Below are positions 54,893 through 64,000 of a stretch of DNA of 64,000 nt, piece after piece. The notes under the pieces are model-generated. The model did not search any database. It saw nothing but the letters and a program-made list of their open reading frames with translations, and was not told the DNA's origin. Position 1 is the first letter of the stretch. The number at the start of each line of letters is the position of its first letter. Made by a program: the position numbers and the translations under genes. Origin of the DNA: Nostoc sp. TCL26-01 (GTDB lineage Bacteria > Cyanobacteriota > Cyanobacteriia > Cyanobacteriales > Nostocaceae); the NCBI RefSeq assembly GCF_013393945.1, contig NZ_CP040297.1:3178804-3242803 (forward strand), written 5' to 3'.

Positions 54893-56866
54893 ATGACTAG
54901 TGACATTGTAATTATTGGTGGCGGTGTTATTGGGTTAGCGATCGCCATTGAACTCAAATTGCGCGGGGCAAAAGTCACCGTGCTTTGTCGTGACTTCCAA
55001 GAGGCTGCTGCTCACGCCGCCGCCGGGATGCTAGCCCCAGATGCGGAACACATTACAGATGAGGCGATGAAATCGTTGTGCTGGCGATCGCGTTCTCTCT
55101 ATCCAGAGTGGACACGCAAGCTAGAAGACTTAACTGGTTTAAATACTGGTTACTGGCCTTGTGGGATCTTAGCCCCTGTTTATCAAGAACAAGGGAATAA
55201 AGGTGTAGGGATTCAGGGGTGTCAGGGAGAATCACCTGCTTATTGGTTAGAAACAGCTGCTATTCATCAATATCAGCCGGGGTTAGGTGCGGATGTGGTT
55301 GGTGGATGGTGGTATCCAGAGGATGCCCAAGTTGATAATCGTGCCTTGGTTCATGTTTTGTGGACAGCTGCCCAAAATCTGGGTGTGGAAATTAAAGATC
55401 AGGTTACTACAGAAGCATTTTTACAACAGCAGGGACAAATAGCTGGTATACAAACAAATATAGGATTAATCCGTGCGGATCACTATGTTTTAGCCACAGG
55501 TGCTTGGGCAAGTGAATTATTACCTTTACCTGTCAGTCCTCGTAAGGGGCAAATGTTGAAGGTAAGAGTACCGGAATTTGTCACAGAATTACCCTTAAAA
55601 CGAGTCTTATTTGGTGAGAATATTTACATCGTACCGAGACGCGATCGCTCTATTATAATTGGGGCAACCAGTGAAGATGTCGGCTTTACCCCCCACAACA
55701 CCCCAACCGGCATTCAACACTTACTCGCACAAGCTATTCGCCTATATCCGCAGCTACAGCACTACCCTATACAAGAATTCTGGTGGGGATTCCGCCCAGC
55801 CACCCCCGATGAATTACCCATTTTAGGCACTAGCCACTGTCCAAACCTCACCCTAGCTACAGGTCATTATCGCAATGGCATCTTACTTGCGCCCATAACT
55901 GCCACACTCATCGCCGATTTAATCTGGGAACAAAAACCCGAACCCCTACTCTCTCACTTCCATCATTCCCGTTTCCACAACCAACCATCTATCCCCCCCA
56001 TGCTCACCCACTCAGCACTCACTCCCACACTCCCACACTCCCACACTCCCACACTCTCACACTCTCTTACTCAGCACTCAGCACTAATCATCGCTGGCAA
56101 AACCTTCCAATCTCGCTTGATGACTGGCACAGGCAAGTATCGCAGCATTGAAGAAATGCAGCAAAGTGTTGTAGCTAGCGGTTGTGAAATTGTGACTGTG
56201 GCTGTGCGACGAGTGCAAACCAAAGCTCCTGGACACGAAGGTTTAGCAGAAGCCCTCGATTGGTCAAAAATCTGGATGTTACCCAATACGGCTGGCTGTC
56301 AAACCGCAGAAGAGGCAATTCGTGTTGCCCGATTGGGACGAGAAATGGCTAAATTATTAGGACAGGAAGATAACAATTTTGTCAAGTTAGAAGTCATCCC
56401 CGACCCGAAATATTTACTACCTGATCCCATTGGCACATTGGCAGCTGCCGAACAATTAGTCAAAGAAGGCTTTGCTGTATTACCTTACATCAATGCTGAC
56501 CCCATGCTAGCCAAGCGTTTAGAGGAAGTAGGTTGTGCCACAGTCATGCCCTTAGCATCACCCATAGGTTCAGGACAAGGGCTAAAAACCACCGCCAATA
56601 TTCAAATCATCATCGAAAATGCCAAAATCCCTGTCGTAGTAGATGCTGGTATTGGCGCACCCTCAGAAGCAGCTCAAGCGATGGAATTAGGCGCTGATGC
56701 CTTGTTAATTAATAGTGCGATCGCCCTAGCCCAAAACCCCCCAGCAATGGCTCAGGCAATGAGCCTAGCCACCATCGCCGGTCGTCTCGCCTACCTATCC
56801 GGCAGAATGCCCATCAAAGACTACGCCAGCGCCAGTTCACCGCTAACAGGCAAGGTTACGGGATAG
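54893..56866 (+). CDS. thiOG: bifunctional glycine oxidase - thiazole synthase (ThiO-ThiG)
   Basis: This 657-residue fusion covers two steps of thiamine thiazole formation. Residues 1-365 are the FAD-dependent glycine oxidase ThiO ([28 protein letters not shown]). Residues about 395-657 are ThiG, which builds the thiazole phosphate from DXP, dehydroglycine and ThiS-thiocarboxylate; the Schiff-base Lys lies in FVKLEVIPD. Such fusions are known in cyanobacteria. The linker (about residues 367-398, [20 protein letters not shown]) is translated from CCACACT heptamers at 55995-56086. The start codon is embedded in a GACTAATGACTAGTGAC heptamer context. ThiS and ThiE genes are not in the window. Confidence 0.93.
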   Translation: MTSDIVIIGGGVIGLAIAIELKLRGAKVTVLCRDFQEAAAHAAAGMLAPDAEHITDEAMKSLCWRSRSLYPEWTRKLEDLTGLNTGYWPCGILAPVYQEQGNKGVGIQGCQGESPAYWLETAAIHQYQPGLGADVVGGWWYPEDAQVDNRALVHVLWTAAQNLGVEIKDQVTTEAFLQQQGQIAGIQTNIGLIRADHYVLATGAWASELLPLPVSPRKGQMLKVRVPEFVTELPLKRVLFGENIYIVPRRDRSIIIGATSEDVGFTPHNTPTGIQHLLAQAIRLYPQLQHYPIQEFWWGFRPATPDELPILGTSHCPNLTLATGHYRNGILLAPITATLIADLIWEQKPEPLLSHFHHSRFHNQPSIPPMLTHSALTPTLPHSHTPTLSHSLTQHSALIIAGKTFQSRLMTGTGKYRSIEEMQQSVVASGCEIVTVAVRRVQTKAPGHEGLAEALDWSKIWMLPNTAGCQTAEEAIRVARLGREMAKLLGQEDNNFVKLEVIPDPKYLLPDPIGTLAAAEQLVKEGFAVLPYINADPMLAKRLEEVGCATVMPLASPIGSGQGLKTTANIQIIIENAKIPVVVDAGIGAPSEAAQAMELGADALLINSAIALAQNPPAMAQAMSLATIAGRLAYLSGRMPIKDYASASSPLTGKVTG

Positions 56867-57110
56867 GGAATGGGGAATGGGGACTGGGGACTGGGGAATG
56901 GGTACTGGGGAATGGGGAATGAGGAATAGGCAATAGGCAATAGGCAAGAATTTGTGTAACTCATCGTTTTCAAGTTCTTAATTATTGACTATTGACCAAT
57001 GACCAATGACCAATGACTATTGACTATTGACCAATGACTATTGACTATTGACCAATGACCATTGACCATTGACTATTGACTATTGACTATTGACCAAATG
57101 TAACGATTTG
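56867..57110. repeat. heptamer repeats after thiOG
   Basis: GGGGACT/GGGGAAT and CAATAGG 7-mers (56871-56945) are followed by AATGACCATTGACTATTGACC-like heptamers (56984-57096). The stop codon of thiOG lies just before the block. Confidence 0.85.
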
Positions 57111-57185
57111 TCTCTAATTGTGTGAGTAAAAGATACGAGTCTTTATAAAATGAAATACAAAGAAATCAGAGCAAGGAATTAATTC

Positions 57186-57365
57186 ATGCCCTATACAACC
57201 GAAGAAGGCGGACTTTTAAACAATTTTGCCAAGGAGCCAAAAGTTTATCAAGCGGAACCTCCAACAGCAGGACAAAAGCGTACTTACGTCATTTTAGGAG
57301 TCGCCGCCATAGTTTTGGTTAGCGGTTTAATAGTTGTCGCTTTCTCCGTTTCCCATGTGAGTTGA
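57186..57365 (+). CDS. Psb34-like small photosystem II protein
   Basis: This 59-residue protein starts MPYTTEEGGLLNNFAKEPK and has one membrane helix (YVILGVAAIVLVSGLIVVA). It resembles the Psb34 family (Synechocystis ssl1498), which binds photosystem II assembly intermediates near CP47 and competes with Hlip proteins. The assignment is by remembered similarity of the N-terminal TTEEGG...NNFA motif. An AAGGAA ribosome site lies at about 57174. A strong terminator follows, so it is a single-gene transcript. Confidence 0.82.
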   Translation: MPYTTEEGGLLNNFAKEPKVYQAEPPTAGQKRTYVILGVAAIVLVSGLIVVAFSVSHVS

Positions 57366-57402
57366 GACAAAAATTTTAATAAAATTTAATTTTTTTCTCT
57401 TT

Positions 57403-57436
57403 CAGGTTCCTATTTTTTTCAGGAACCTGGTTTTTT
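57403..57436 (+). terminator. rho-independent terminator of the Psb34-like gene
   Basis: A perfect 9-bp stem (57403-57411 with 57421-57429, CAGGTTCCT and its complement) has a 9-nt loop and is followed by TTTTTT. It begins 38 bp after the stop codon. Confidence 0.9.
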
Positions 57437-57618
57437 GTATTTTGGGAAAATAGCAGCCAATTACAGTATATATTTATACTTGTTATCCTATAATCTAAAA
57501 TGTATAAATTTATCCTGAGCAAAGTAATATTAAGTGGATTATGGTCATAGTTAAAAAATTGATCCTGTTAGGATGAAATTTATAAGGGGCTTAAATTTGT
57601 TTTGGCTCTTGAGCCGTC

Positions 57619-59829
57619 ATGAGCGTGAATGATACTGCACACTCCGATAATTCTGCTTGGAATCGGCAAGTCTATCATCGTCTAAAACTTGCCCTCAGTC
57701 TTGGTTTGCGGCGGCAACTGTTTTTGGCAGTTTGTGATGATTTACATCTGAGAAATCAGGTTGCAGCTAGGTTACATTCGACTTTGGCTTATCCTGTAGG
57801 ACAGGTACTATACCAGCCTGCTGATGGACAGGAAACTAGTACACCTGCTTATCCTCGATTAGTGACTTTACGGTTAAATTTCCAAGAACCCAATCCCATT
57901 ACACAAATTAATCAGTGGTTGGCTAATTATCCCCCGCCAGTGGTGGGAGCATCTAAAGATTCTCCAGGAAAACCCTTACCAATACCCACATTTCAAATTG
58001 TTGGTGTGGAACAACTGACTAAACAACCAGTAGCGAGTCAGCGTTTATTTCTGCACTATCTTCGCTTAAGTGAGCAGTATTTTGCTAGTCAAGAATCTAG
58101 CCGATTTCTTGAATCTAGTGTACTTTTATGGGTATCACGTCCTTGGTTATCTGCTATTCAGCAGTCAGCGCCACAATTTTGGCGTTGGCGGACTGGTGTG
58201 TTTATCTTCGCGGGAGAACCGACACCAACAACGCAAAATACCAGTCATCCAGAACGGTTTTCTAATTCCCGGAGTCTAAATTTAGATAAAATCGAGCAAT
58301 CTGTGTTGGATGAGTTAGATATAGAGACAGAAGTGAGTGCTATATCACCTACAGACTTGAAGTTTGGGGATGACTTAGCCTTGCCAATAGAAACGCCGCA
58401 GCAGACAGATACAAAAGAAGAGGTTTTGCCGTCAATCTCAGAGTTATTCACAACCAAGCAAAAACAGCAGGAATTCACTGCTAGGTCGAGTACGGCTAAT
58501 CGCCCATCATTGGTGTCATTTTCTCATGTCAGCCAGGAGTTGAGTGAGTTGGTCTGGGCAACGATTAATCCCCAAATTCCTTTAGAAAATGAGGATAATT
58601 GGCAACCACAGCAATTTTTATTAGAAATTGAAGAGTTGCATTCTCGTTCAGCAACGGGAGAAGCTTTGGCGGTAGCTTATCATCAGTTAGGTAATTTATA
58701 CCGTCTGCGGATTGAACAGGGACAGTCAACGTTAGAAAATCTCATGGTGGCAATTATTGCCTATCAGGAGGCGATTAGCTATGACGAAAATTCGCCGCAA
58801 TTGCCAGATATTCTCAATGACTTGGGTACACTCTATTGGATGCTTTATCGTACACCAACGAATATTGAGGAAGGACAGAGTTACATAGAGCAGGGAATTG
58901 AGTTTTATCAGTTGGCGCTGAAGATGATTTCTCCAGAGACACACTCAGAAACCTATGCGCGAGTACAGAATAATCTAGGAACAGCCTACGGTGATTTGGC
59001 ACGTTTTTTGAGTCCGGCGGAGAATTGGCAAAAAGCTGTTGTGGCTTATGGTGAAGCTTTGCGCCATAGAACAGTTGATTTAGATCCGCTAAAATACGCT
59101 GCTTGTCAGAATAATTTAGGTACGGCATACTGGCATTTAGCACAATATAATCAACCAGTATTGCATTTAAAGCTGGCGATCGCCTCTTACAAACAAGCCC
59201 TGGCTCATTACAATCCCCAGGAAGAACCCTTAAAGTATGGGATGATTCAAAATAATATCGGTACTGCTTACTGGAATTTGTCACAGTACGAGCAACCAAA
59301 AGAACATCTCCAGTTAGCCGTTGATGTCTACCGCGAAGCTCTAAAATATCGCACTCCAGCCACCGTTCCTAATGCTTGTGCGGCTACCCAAAATAATCTG
59401 GGTACAGCTTACTGGCATTTAGCTAATTTATCTCAAACACCTAAAGATATACGACAAAAGTTGCTACAACTATGTATTGTTGCTTATAAAGAAGCGATCG
59501 CTTTAGCTCATTCTCTGAGTCACACATCCTTGAGCTTTGATTTATTTGCCACCCATAATAACTTGGGACTAGCCCATTATCAGTTAGTCACAGATAATAC
59601 TTTTAATGGGGATAAAATGGAGCGATCGCAACATCTAGAAGCAGCATTAGAAAACCATTTGCAAGCCTTAAATGGTTTGAGTAAACAACCAGAGGCTTAT
59701 CAAACAACTTTTGCTTATGTCGTCAAAACAGTCCGAGCTTTCCACAGCGAATTAGGCATTCAAGGACAAAATCTCGCCTTATCTAAAGTTCCTGGTCATT
59801 TGTTACCAGAAATTTTGCCGAAGTTGTAA
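57619..59829 (+). CDS. tetratricopeptide-repeat protein
   Basis: The 736-residue protein has an N-terminal domain of about 230 residues that resembles the ATPase-like region of some cyanobacterial signalling proteins (RRQLFLAVCDDLHLRNQVAARL), although no intact Walker A motif is seen. A linker follows, then at least five TPR-like repeats around residues 360-680 with recurring NNLGTAYWHLAQY and QNNIGTAYWNLSQYE helices. It should mediate protein contacts, but no partner can be named. No signal peptide is present. Codon use is normal for the window. Confidence 0.82.
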   Translation: MSVNDTAHSDNSAWNRQVYHRLKLALSLGLRRQLFLAVCDDLHLRNQVAARLHSTLAYPVGQVLYQPADGQETSTPAYPRLVTLRLNFQEPNPITQINQWLANYPPPVVGASKDSPGKPLPIPTFQIVGVEQLTKQPVASQRLFLHYLRLSEQYFASQESSRFLESSVLLWVSRPWLSAIQQSAPQFWRWRTGVFIFAGEPTPTTQNTSHPERFSNSRSLNLDKIEQSVLDELDIETEVSAISPTDLKFGDDLALPIETPQQTDTKEEVLPSISELFTTKQKQQEFTARSSTANRPSLVSFSHVSQELSELVWATINPQIPLENEDNWQPQQFLLEIEELHSRSATGEALAVAYHQLGNLYRLRIEQGQSTLENLMVAIIAYQEAISYDENSPQLPDILNDLGTLYWMLYRTPTNIEEGQSYIEQGIEFYQLALKMISPETHSETYARVQNNLGTAYGDLARFLSPAENWQKAVVAYGEALRHRTVDLDPLKYAACQNNLGTAYWHLAQYNQPVLHLKLAIASYKQALAHYNPQEEPLKYGMIQNNIGTAYWNLSQYEQPKEHLQLAVDVYREALKYRTPATVPNACAATQNNLGTAYWHLANLSQTPKDIRQKLLQLCIVAYKEAIALAHSLSHTSLSFDLFATHNNLGLAHYQLVTDNTFNGDKMERSQHLEAALENHLQALNGLSKQPEAYQTTFAYVVKTVRAFHSELGIQGQNLALSKVPGHLLPEILPKL

Positions 59830-59892
59830 TTTTTCACAGAAAATAAAATTAAACTTCTTGTCTGATTGGTAGAAAAAGGCTAAATAAAAGCT

Positions 59893-60447
59893 ATGACGAT
59901 AACTACCTATAAATGGACAATTGAACGCTATCACCAAGCAATAGCAGCAGGCATCTTTGATGATCAGCCAATTGAACTATTGCGCGGCGAACTCATAGTT
60001 ATGCCTCCAGAACGAGAACCTCACGCCTACTACAACACAGAAGCCGCAGATTATCTCCGTATACTGCTCGGTGAACGGGTAAAAATCCGCGATGCCAAAC
60101 CAATCACACTCCCCAACAACTCAGAACCTGCTCCTGATATTGCCATTGTCAAACCTTTAGGCAAAGTTTATCTAGAACATCATCCTTATCCTGAAGATAT
60201 TTTCTGGATTATCGAATTTTCTAAAGCTACCCTCAGCAAAGATTTAGGTCAGAAAAAGGAAATTTACGCTGAGGCAGGCATTACTGAATACTGGGTTGTC
60301 AACCTGAATAATTCGCAATTGCAGGTCTTTCGTGACCTCAACAATGGGCAATACACAACTGAACTGACGCTAACTAGAGGCACTATTTCACCCTTAGCCT
60401 TTCCTGATATTTTTGTCCAAGTTGAGAGTATTACGGGGAATAGGTAA
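59893..60447 (+). CDS. Uma2 family (DUF820) PD-(D/E)XK nuclease-like protein
   Basis: This 184-residue protein is a canonical Uma2 member. It has PIELLRGELIVMPP, the catalytic-core strand PAPDIAIVKP, the FWIIEFSKATLSKDLGQKK segment with its Lys, and IYAEAGITEYWVVNL. It is the second Uma2 gene in this window; the first is at 6595. Function is unsettled; nuclease activity is inferred from the fold. It ends convergent with the psbC gene, about 160 bp apart. Confidence 0.88.
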   Translation: MTITTYKWTIERYHQAIAAGIFDDQPIELLRGELIVMPPEREPHAYYNTEAADYLRILLGERVKIRDAKPITLPNNSEPAPDIAIVKPLGKVYLEHHPYPEDIFWIIEFSKATLSKDLGQKKEIYAEAGITEYWVVNLNNSQLQVFRDLNNGQYTTELTLTRGTISPLAFPDIFVQVESITGNR

Positions 60448-60500
60448 TGGGTAATGGGTAAGAGTTTTACCAATGACTATTGACTATTGACTGGTTGAGT
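60448..60500. repeat. heptamer repeats between Uma2 gene and psbC
   Basis: GGGTAAT and ACTATTG 7-mers occur in this short block, just after the Uma2 stop codon. Confidence 0.65.
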
Positions 60501-60532
60501 GCGTAAGTTCTAAAACTAAGCATAAAATCCAT

Positions 60533-60561
60533 AAAAAAAGCCCTTGCTGTTAAGCAAGAGC
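60533..60561 (-). terminator. rho-independent terminator of psbD-psbC
   Basis: On the minus strand GCTCTTGCT pairs with AGCAAGGGC (one G-T pair, loop of 4) and is followed by seven T residues. On the plus strand this is 60540-60561 with A-run 60533-60539. It lies 45 bp beyond the psbC stop codon. Confidence 0.93.
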
Positions 60562-60605
60562 TATTAAAAGCGTTTGATTGTCAGTGATGAAAGAAACTTG
60601 GCTAA

Positions 60606-61994
60606 TTAGTCGAGTTCATTCATGAACAATACTGGTTCGGTCTCACGGTCGATACCCTTCTCGAAACCGCCAGCCGCCGCACGAGCGCGTCCAGCGTGCC
60701 ACAAGTGACCAATCAAGAAGAAGAAGCCTAGTACGAAGTGAGAAGTAGACAACCACGCACGAGGAGATACGTAGTTGAAAGAGTTAATTTCGGTAGCCAC
60801 ACCACCTACTGAGTTCAAAGAACCTAGAGGTGCGTGAGTCATGTATTCAGCAGCACGACGAGCTTGCCAAGGCTGAATATCGTTCTTGATCTTATCGAGA
60901 TCCAAACCGTTGGGTCCGCGTAATGGCTCTAACCAGGGGCCTTGGAAATCCCAGAAGCGCATGGTTTCACCACCGAAGATGATTTCACCTGTAGGTGAGC
61001 GCATGAGGTATTTACCTAGACCTGTGGGGCCTTGAGCAGAACCGACGTTAGCACCTAAGCGTTGGTCACGAATCAAGAAGGTTAAGGCTTGAGCTTGAGA
61101 AGCTTCAGGGCCTGTGGGGCCAAAGAATTCACTGGGGTAAACTGTGTTGTTGTACCAAACCATTGTGGAAGCAATGAAGCCCATGAGGGACAAAGCACCC
61201 AAGCTGTAGGAGAGGTAAGCTTCACCAGACCAAATGAACGCACGACGCGCCCAAGCAAAAGGCTTGGTGAAAATGTGCCAGATACCGCCAGAAATACAAA
61301 TTAAAGCAATCCAGATGTGACCGCCGATTACGTCTTCTAGGTTATTGACGCTGACAATCCAGCCTTCACCACCGAAGGGGGCTTTGATCAAATAACCGAA
61401 GATGACAGCCGGGTTCAATGTGGGATTAGAAATGATCCGCACATCTCCACCACCAGGGGCCCAGGTATCATAGATACCACCAAAGAACATTGCCTTCAGC
61501 ACCAACAGTAACGCACCGACACCTAGAATGATCAGGTGGAAACCGATGATGTTGGTCATCTTGTTCTTGTCTTTCCAGTCATAACCAAAGAAAGAGGAGT
61601 ACTCTTCTAAGGTTTCTGGGCCACGAACGGCGTGATAAATACCGCCAAAGCCTAGTACAGCAGAGGAAATCAGGTGGAGTACACCGACAACAAAGTAGGG
61701 GAAGGTGTCGATAACTTCACCACCTGCGCCCACACCCCAGCCTAGAGTTGCTACGTGTGGTAGCAGAATTAAGCCTTGCTCATACATCGGCTTTTCTGGG
61801 ACAAAGTGAGCGACTTCAAATAATGTCATCGCTCCAGCCCAGAATACAATCAAACCAGCGTGAGCAACGTGAGCGCCCAGCAGTTTACCAGATAAGTTGA
61901 TCAGGCGAGCGTTGCCAGACCACCATGCAAAGCCAGTGGACTCCTGGTCACGTCCGCCGCTTATTACCGCAGGTCTATTAGAGAGCGTTACCAC
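60606..61994 (-). CDS. psbC: photosystem II CP43 chlorophyll apoprotein
   Basis: CP43 is the inner antenna protein of photosystem II with six membrane helices; it also donates ligands to the Mn cluster. The motif [12 protein letters not shown], which contains the Mn-ligating Glu and nearby Arg, is present, as are the [23 protein letters not shown] helix and the chlorophyll-binding His residues. The gene starts at a GTG (61994-61992, MVTLSNRP) that lies inside the psbD 3' end, a 17-bp overlap as in other cyanobacteria and plastids. It has 462 residues, and the open frame extending to 62072 is not used. Confidence 0.97.
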   Translation of the reverse strand: MVTLSNRPAVISGGRDQESTGFAWWSGNARLINLSGKLLGAHVAHAGLIVFWAGAMTLFEVAHFVPEKPMYEQGLILLPHVATLGWGVGAGGEVIDTFPYFVVGVLHLISSAVLGFGGIYHAVRGPETLEEYSSFFGYDWKDKNKMTNIIGFHLIILGVGALLLVLKAMFFGGIYDTWAPGGGDVRIISNPTLNPAVIFGYLIKAPFGGEGWIVSVNNLEDVIGGHIWIALICISGGIWHIFTKPFAWARRAFIWSGEAYLSYSLGALSLMGFIASTMVWYNNTVYPSEFFGPTGPEASQAQALTFLIRDQRLGANVGSAQGPTGLGKYLMRSPTGEIIFGGETMRFWDFQGPWLEPLRGPNGLDLDKIKNDIQPWQARRAAEYMTHAPLGSLNSVGGVATEINSFNYVSPRAWLSTSHFVLGFFFLIGHLWHAGRARAAAGGFEKGIDRETEPVLFMNELD

Positions 61995-63033
61995 GTGGTA
62001 GTACCTCTTCGGGGAATACAAATTTTTCGTGAGGCTGATCTTGAGGAGCCATCCAAGCGCGGATACCCTCATTCAGCAAAATGTTCTTGGTATAGAAAGT
62101 TTCAAATTCGGGGTCTTCTGCCGCACGCAATTCTTGCGATACGAAGTCATAAGCCCGCAGGTTGAGTGCCAAACCGACGATACCGACAGCACTCATCCAC
62201 AAACCTGTGACTGGTACGAACAACATGAAGAAGTGCAACCAGCGTTTGTTGGAGAAAGCAATCCCGAATATCTGTGACCAGAATCGGTTAGCTGTCACCA
62301 TGGAATAGGTTTCTTCTGATTGGGTGGGGTTGAAGGCACGGAAGGTGTTTGCACCATCGCCGTCTTCAAACAGGGTGTTTTCTACTGTTGCCCCGTGGAT
62401 GGCGCAAAGTAACGCTCCACCTAGGACACCTGCTACGCCCATCATGTGGAAGGGGTTGAGTGTCCAGTTGTGGAACCCTTGCAGGAATAGCAAGAACCGG
62501 AATATGGCTGCGACTCCAAAGCTGGGGGCGAAGAACCATGACGATTGTCCCAATGGGTACATCAAGAAGACGCTGACGAATACCGCGATGGGTGCTGAGA
62601 ATGCTAGGGCGTTGTATGGTCTGATCCCTACTAGCCGCGCAATCTCAAATTGTCTGAGCATGAACCCGATTAATGCAAAGGCTCCGTGTAACGCTACGAA
62701 TGGCCATAATCCTCCCAATTGAACCCAACGGGTAAAGTCTCCTTGGGCTTCTGGTCCCCACAACAGCAATAGCGAGTGTCCCATGCTGTCTGCTGGACTT
62801 GATACTGCTACTGTCAGGAAGTTGGCTCCTTCTAGGTAGGATGATGCTAGTCCGTGGGTGTACCAGGAGGTGACGAAGGTTGTGCCGGTTAGCCAACCGC
62901 CTAGTGCTAGGAAGGCGCAGGGGAATAGTAATACTCCTGACCAGCCTACGAATACGAAGCGATCGCGCTTTAACCAGTCGTCTAGTACGTCAAACCACCC
63001 TCTGCTGGGGGCGCGTCCTACTGCGATGGTCAT
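61978..63033 (-). CDS. psbD: photosystem II reaction centre protein D2
   Basis: D2 pairs with D1 in the reaction centre and binds the TyrD radical, QA and the non-heme iron. The 351-residue protein has the redox Tyr in FLMYPLGQ, the His-containing [20 protein letters not shown] segment and the [17 protein letters not shown] loop. It is one residue shorter at the N-terminus (APSRGW) than the 352-residue Synechocystis form, so numbering shifts by one. It is the first gene of the psbD-psbC operon. An AGAGGA ribosome site precedes the ATG at 63033. Confidence 0.98.
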   Translation of the reverse strand: MTIAVGRAPSRGWFDVLDDWLKRDRFVFVGWSGVLLFPCAFLALGGWLTGTTFVTSWYTHGLASSYLEGANFLTVAVSSPADSMGHSLLLLWGPEAQGDFTRWVQLGGLWPFVALHGAFALIGFMLRQFEIARLVGIRPYNALAFSAPIAVFVSVFLMYPLGQSSWFFAPSFGVAAIFRFLLFLQGFHNWTLNPFHMMGVAGVLGGALLCAIHGATVENTLFEDGDGANTFRAFNPTQSEETYSMVTANRFWSQIFGIAFSNKRWLHFFMLFVPVTGLWMSAVGIVGLALNLRAYDFVSQELRAAEDPEFETFYTKNILLNEGIRAWMAPQDQPHEKFVFPEEVLPRGNAL

Positions 63034-63594
63034 TTAACTAAATCCTCTTTTACTAAAATTGCAACGTTCTTTAGGCATTGCCTGAGTTGGTAAAACCAAC
63101 TTTAGGCCTGTGCCACGAGGAAATAACGTTTTTTTTGGCACTCTCAGTAGTTGTTTGCTGCTGAGTTCCTGAGAGTCTACAACTTTGTTAAGTCGTTATT
63201 TCTCAGGGTTGTACCGTTACACCTACCATTAGCTAGTAACCTAGCTTGTGGTAACTTAATGCTTCTTAACTTATCACATTTGTTGGGGTTTTTGCTTAAT
63301 CCACGCAAGTGAATCAAGGATTTAACATGAACCTATCAAATACTATCAATATCAGAAATTTTACAATCTGACACAACTTTTCTCAGAAATCTTTTTGTCA
63401 GCCCCTGCATCCCACTAGTACCGCAAGGCGGAATTCGTCATTCGTCATTCGTCATTCGTAATACTCGCCAAAGGCGAGAAGCAAGCTACGTAATTCGTAA
63501 TTAATTACGTTTTTACAAGGGTTTCAGACATTTTCAATGGGTAGACTTATTTACGCCGTGTTTTACTAGCTACTGAATCCCTTTGTGGGTAAGG
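63034..63594. promoter_or_regulatory. psbD upstream region and dispersed repeat
   Basis: Next to psbD is a leader with a short hairpin (GTTGGTAAAACCAAC, 63089-63103) and a spaced inverted pair (AGAAATAACG-type, about 63117-63127 with 63192-63202). A 40-bp repeat (63457-63496) matches 15681-15720, and CGTCATT heptamers precede it (63436-63460). I see no gene in this stretch. Confidence 0.6.
63457..63496. repeat. 40-bp dispersed repeat, copy 2
   Basis: It is identical to 15681-15720 over 40 bp and has the same CTCGCCAAAGGCGAG hairpin (63464-63478). The flanking CGTAATT units differ between the copies. Confidence 0.8.
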
Positions 63595-64000
63595 TTATTT
63601 GCTCACTAAAACTTCCCGTGATTCCCTTCTGGATACAAAATGATAATTAGGGACTAATTCACGGTAAACGGCTAGTGTTTCTTCATTTACTCTAGCAGCA
63701 CGGAATCTTTCTGTATTTTGTTGAGCGCGGATTTGCCACTTACGGAGTTGCTGAGGATCTTTGAGTAACCGAGTTAAAGCTTGTGCCAAGGTGCGACTGT
63801 TTCTAGATGGTACTAAAACCCCAGCTTGCCCATTGTCTAACGTCTCAGGAATCCCATCTACGTCGCTAGCGATAATGGCACAACCAGCTTCTCGTGCTTC
63901 TGTCAAAACTAAACCAAAAGATTCGCAATGGGAAGCCAAGACAAAAATATCGGTGGCTAGCATATAGCGTTGTGGTTCTGGCTGAAAACCTTCAAAGTGA
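63595..64000 (-). CDS. glycosyltransferase family 4, partial (C-terminus only)
   Basis: The gene continues past the right edge of the window; only about 135 C-terminal residues are visible. They contain the donor-binding EX7E-type motif SHCESFGLVLTEAREAG and GVLVPSRNSRTLAQAL, typical of GT4 transferases of the GT-B fold. An internal ATG at 63963 should not be taken as the start, because upstream residues (HFEGFQPEPQRY) continue the family sequence. Substrate and pathway cannot be inferred. Confidence 0.85.
   Translation of the reverse strand, partial: HFEGFQPEPQRYMLATDIFVLASHCESFGLVLTEAREAGCAIIASDVDGIPETLDNGQAGVLVPSRNSRTLAQALTRLLKDPQQLRKWQIRAQQNTERFRAARVNEETLAVYRELVPNYHFVSRRESREVLVSK

Noticed and set aside
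1..64000. tRNA or rRNA genes
   Set aside because: I looked for T-loop-like GGTTCGAAT patterns and conserved rRNA segments and found none that form a cloverleaf or match rRNA.

Overview
The window is chromosomal DNA of a filamentous, probably heterocyst-forming cyanobacterium of the Nostoc/Anabaena/Trichormus type. The evidence is photosystem II genes (psbA, the overlapping psbD-psbC pair, a PAM68-like factor and a Psb34-like small protein), cyanophycinase, a hybrid Ser/Thr-kinase/histidine-kinase giant protein, abundant GCGATCGC (HIP1) octamers, and many short heptamer tandem repeats (STRR type) between genes. I found no rRNA, tRNA or CRISPR array.

Layout. 0-7.3 kb: small hypothetical gene, cphB, rpsO with a PAM68-like gene, aroF, a MITE-like element, psbA (D1 with Glu130), a DUF4330 protein and a Uma2-type nuclease. 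7.4-17.4 kb, mostly minus strand: RqcH/NFACT protein, a sucrose-phosphate-synthase-like glycosyltransferase, an RRM RNA-binding protein, an M48-like membrane protein without its zinc-binding motif, and prfC. 17.7-26.1 kb: the 1798-residue kinase, a Tat-exported RidA protein, and a Rieske oxygenase divergent from a TetR regulator that carries a zinc-ribbon tail. 26.3-34.5 kb: secreted and membrane proteins, hemB, a TPR protein, an EF-G-like GTPase and an HTH-AAA protein.

34.6-39.4 kb is the accessory island. It holds a MITE, an AAA-WD40 gene destroyed by a nonsense codon, an IS5-family insertion and a deletion, then two small toxin-antitoxin-like cassettes set among regularly spaced (about 30 bp) HIP1 arrays. 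Some HIP1 octamers in these arrays are split by 21- to 27-nt mini-insertions. An IS630-type remnant closes the island.

39.5-57 kb: a small secreted protein, a histidine kinase with degenerate ATP-binding boxes, a permease pair (ArsP/YraQ-like plus TIGR03943-like) with an Ig-like/propeller protein, a coiled-coil protein, a PurM-like protein, a flavoprotein, citramalate synthase, a ferredoxin-like protein lacking its fourth Cys, and a ThiO-ThiG fusion. Three of these enzymes (flavoprotein, CimA, ThiOG) carry in-frame protein segments translated from the same repeats found between genes. 57-64 kb: Psb34-like gene, TPR protein, second Uma2 nuclease, psbC-psbD, and a glycosyltransferase cut by the right edge.

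The most unusual signals are the HIP1-phased arrays with nested mini-insertions around toxin-antitoxin-like cassettes, the translated heptamer repeats, and several proteins that keep a family fold while losing catalytic or ligand residues. Assignments rest on reading motifs by eye; no database search was run.
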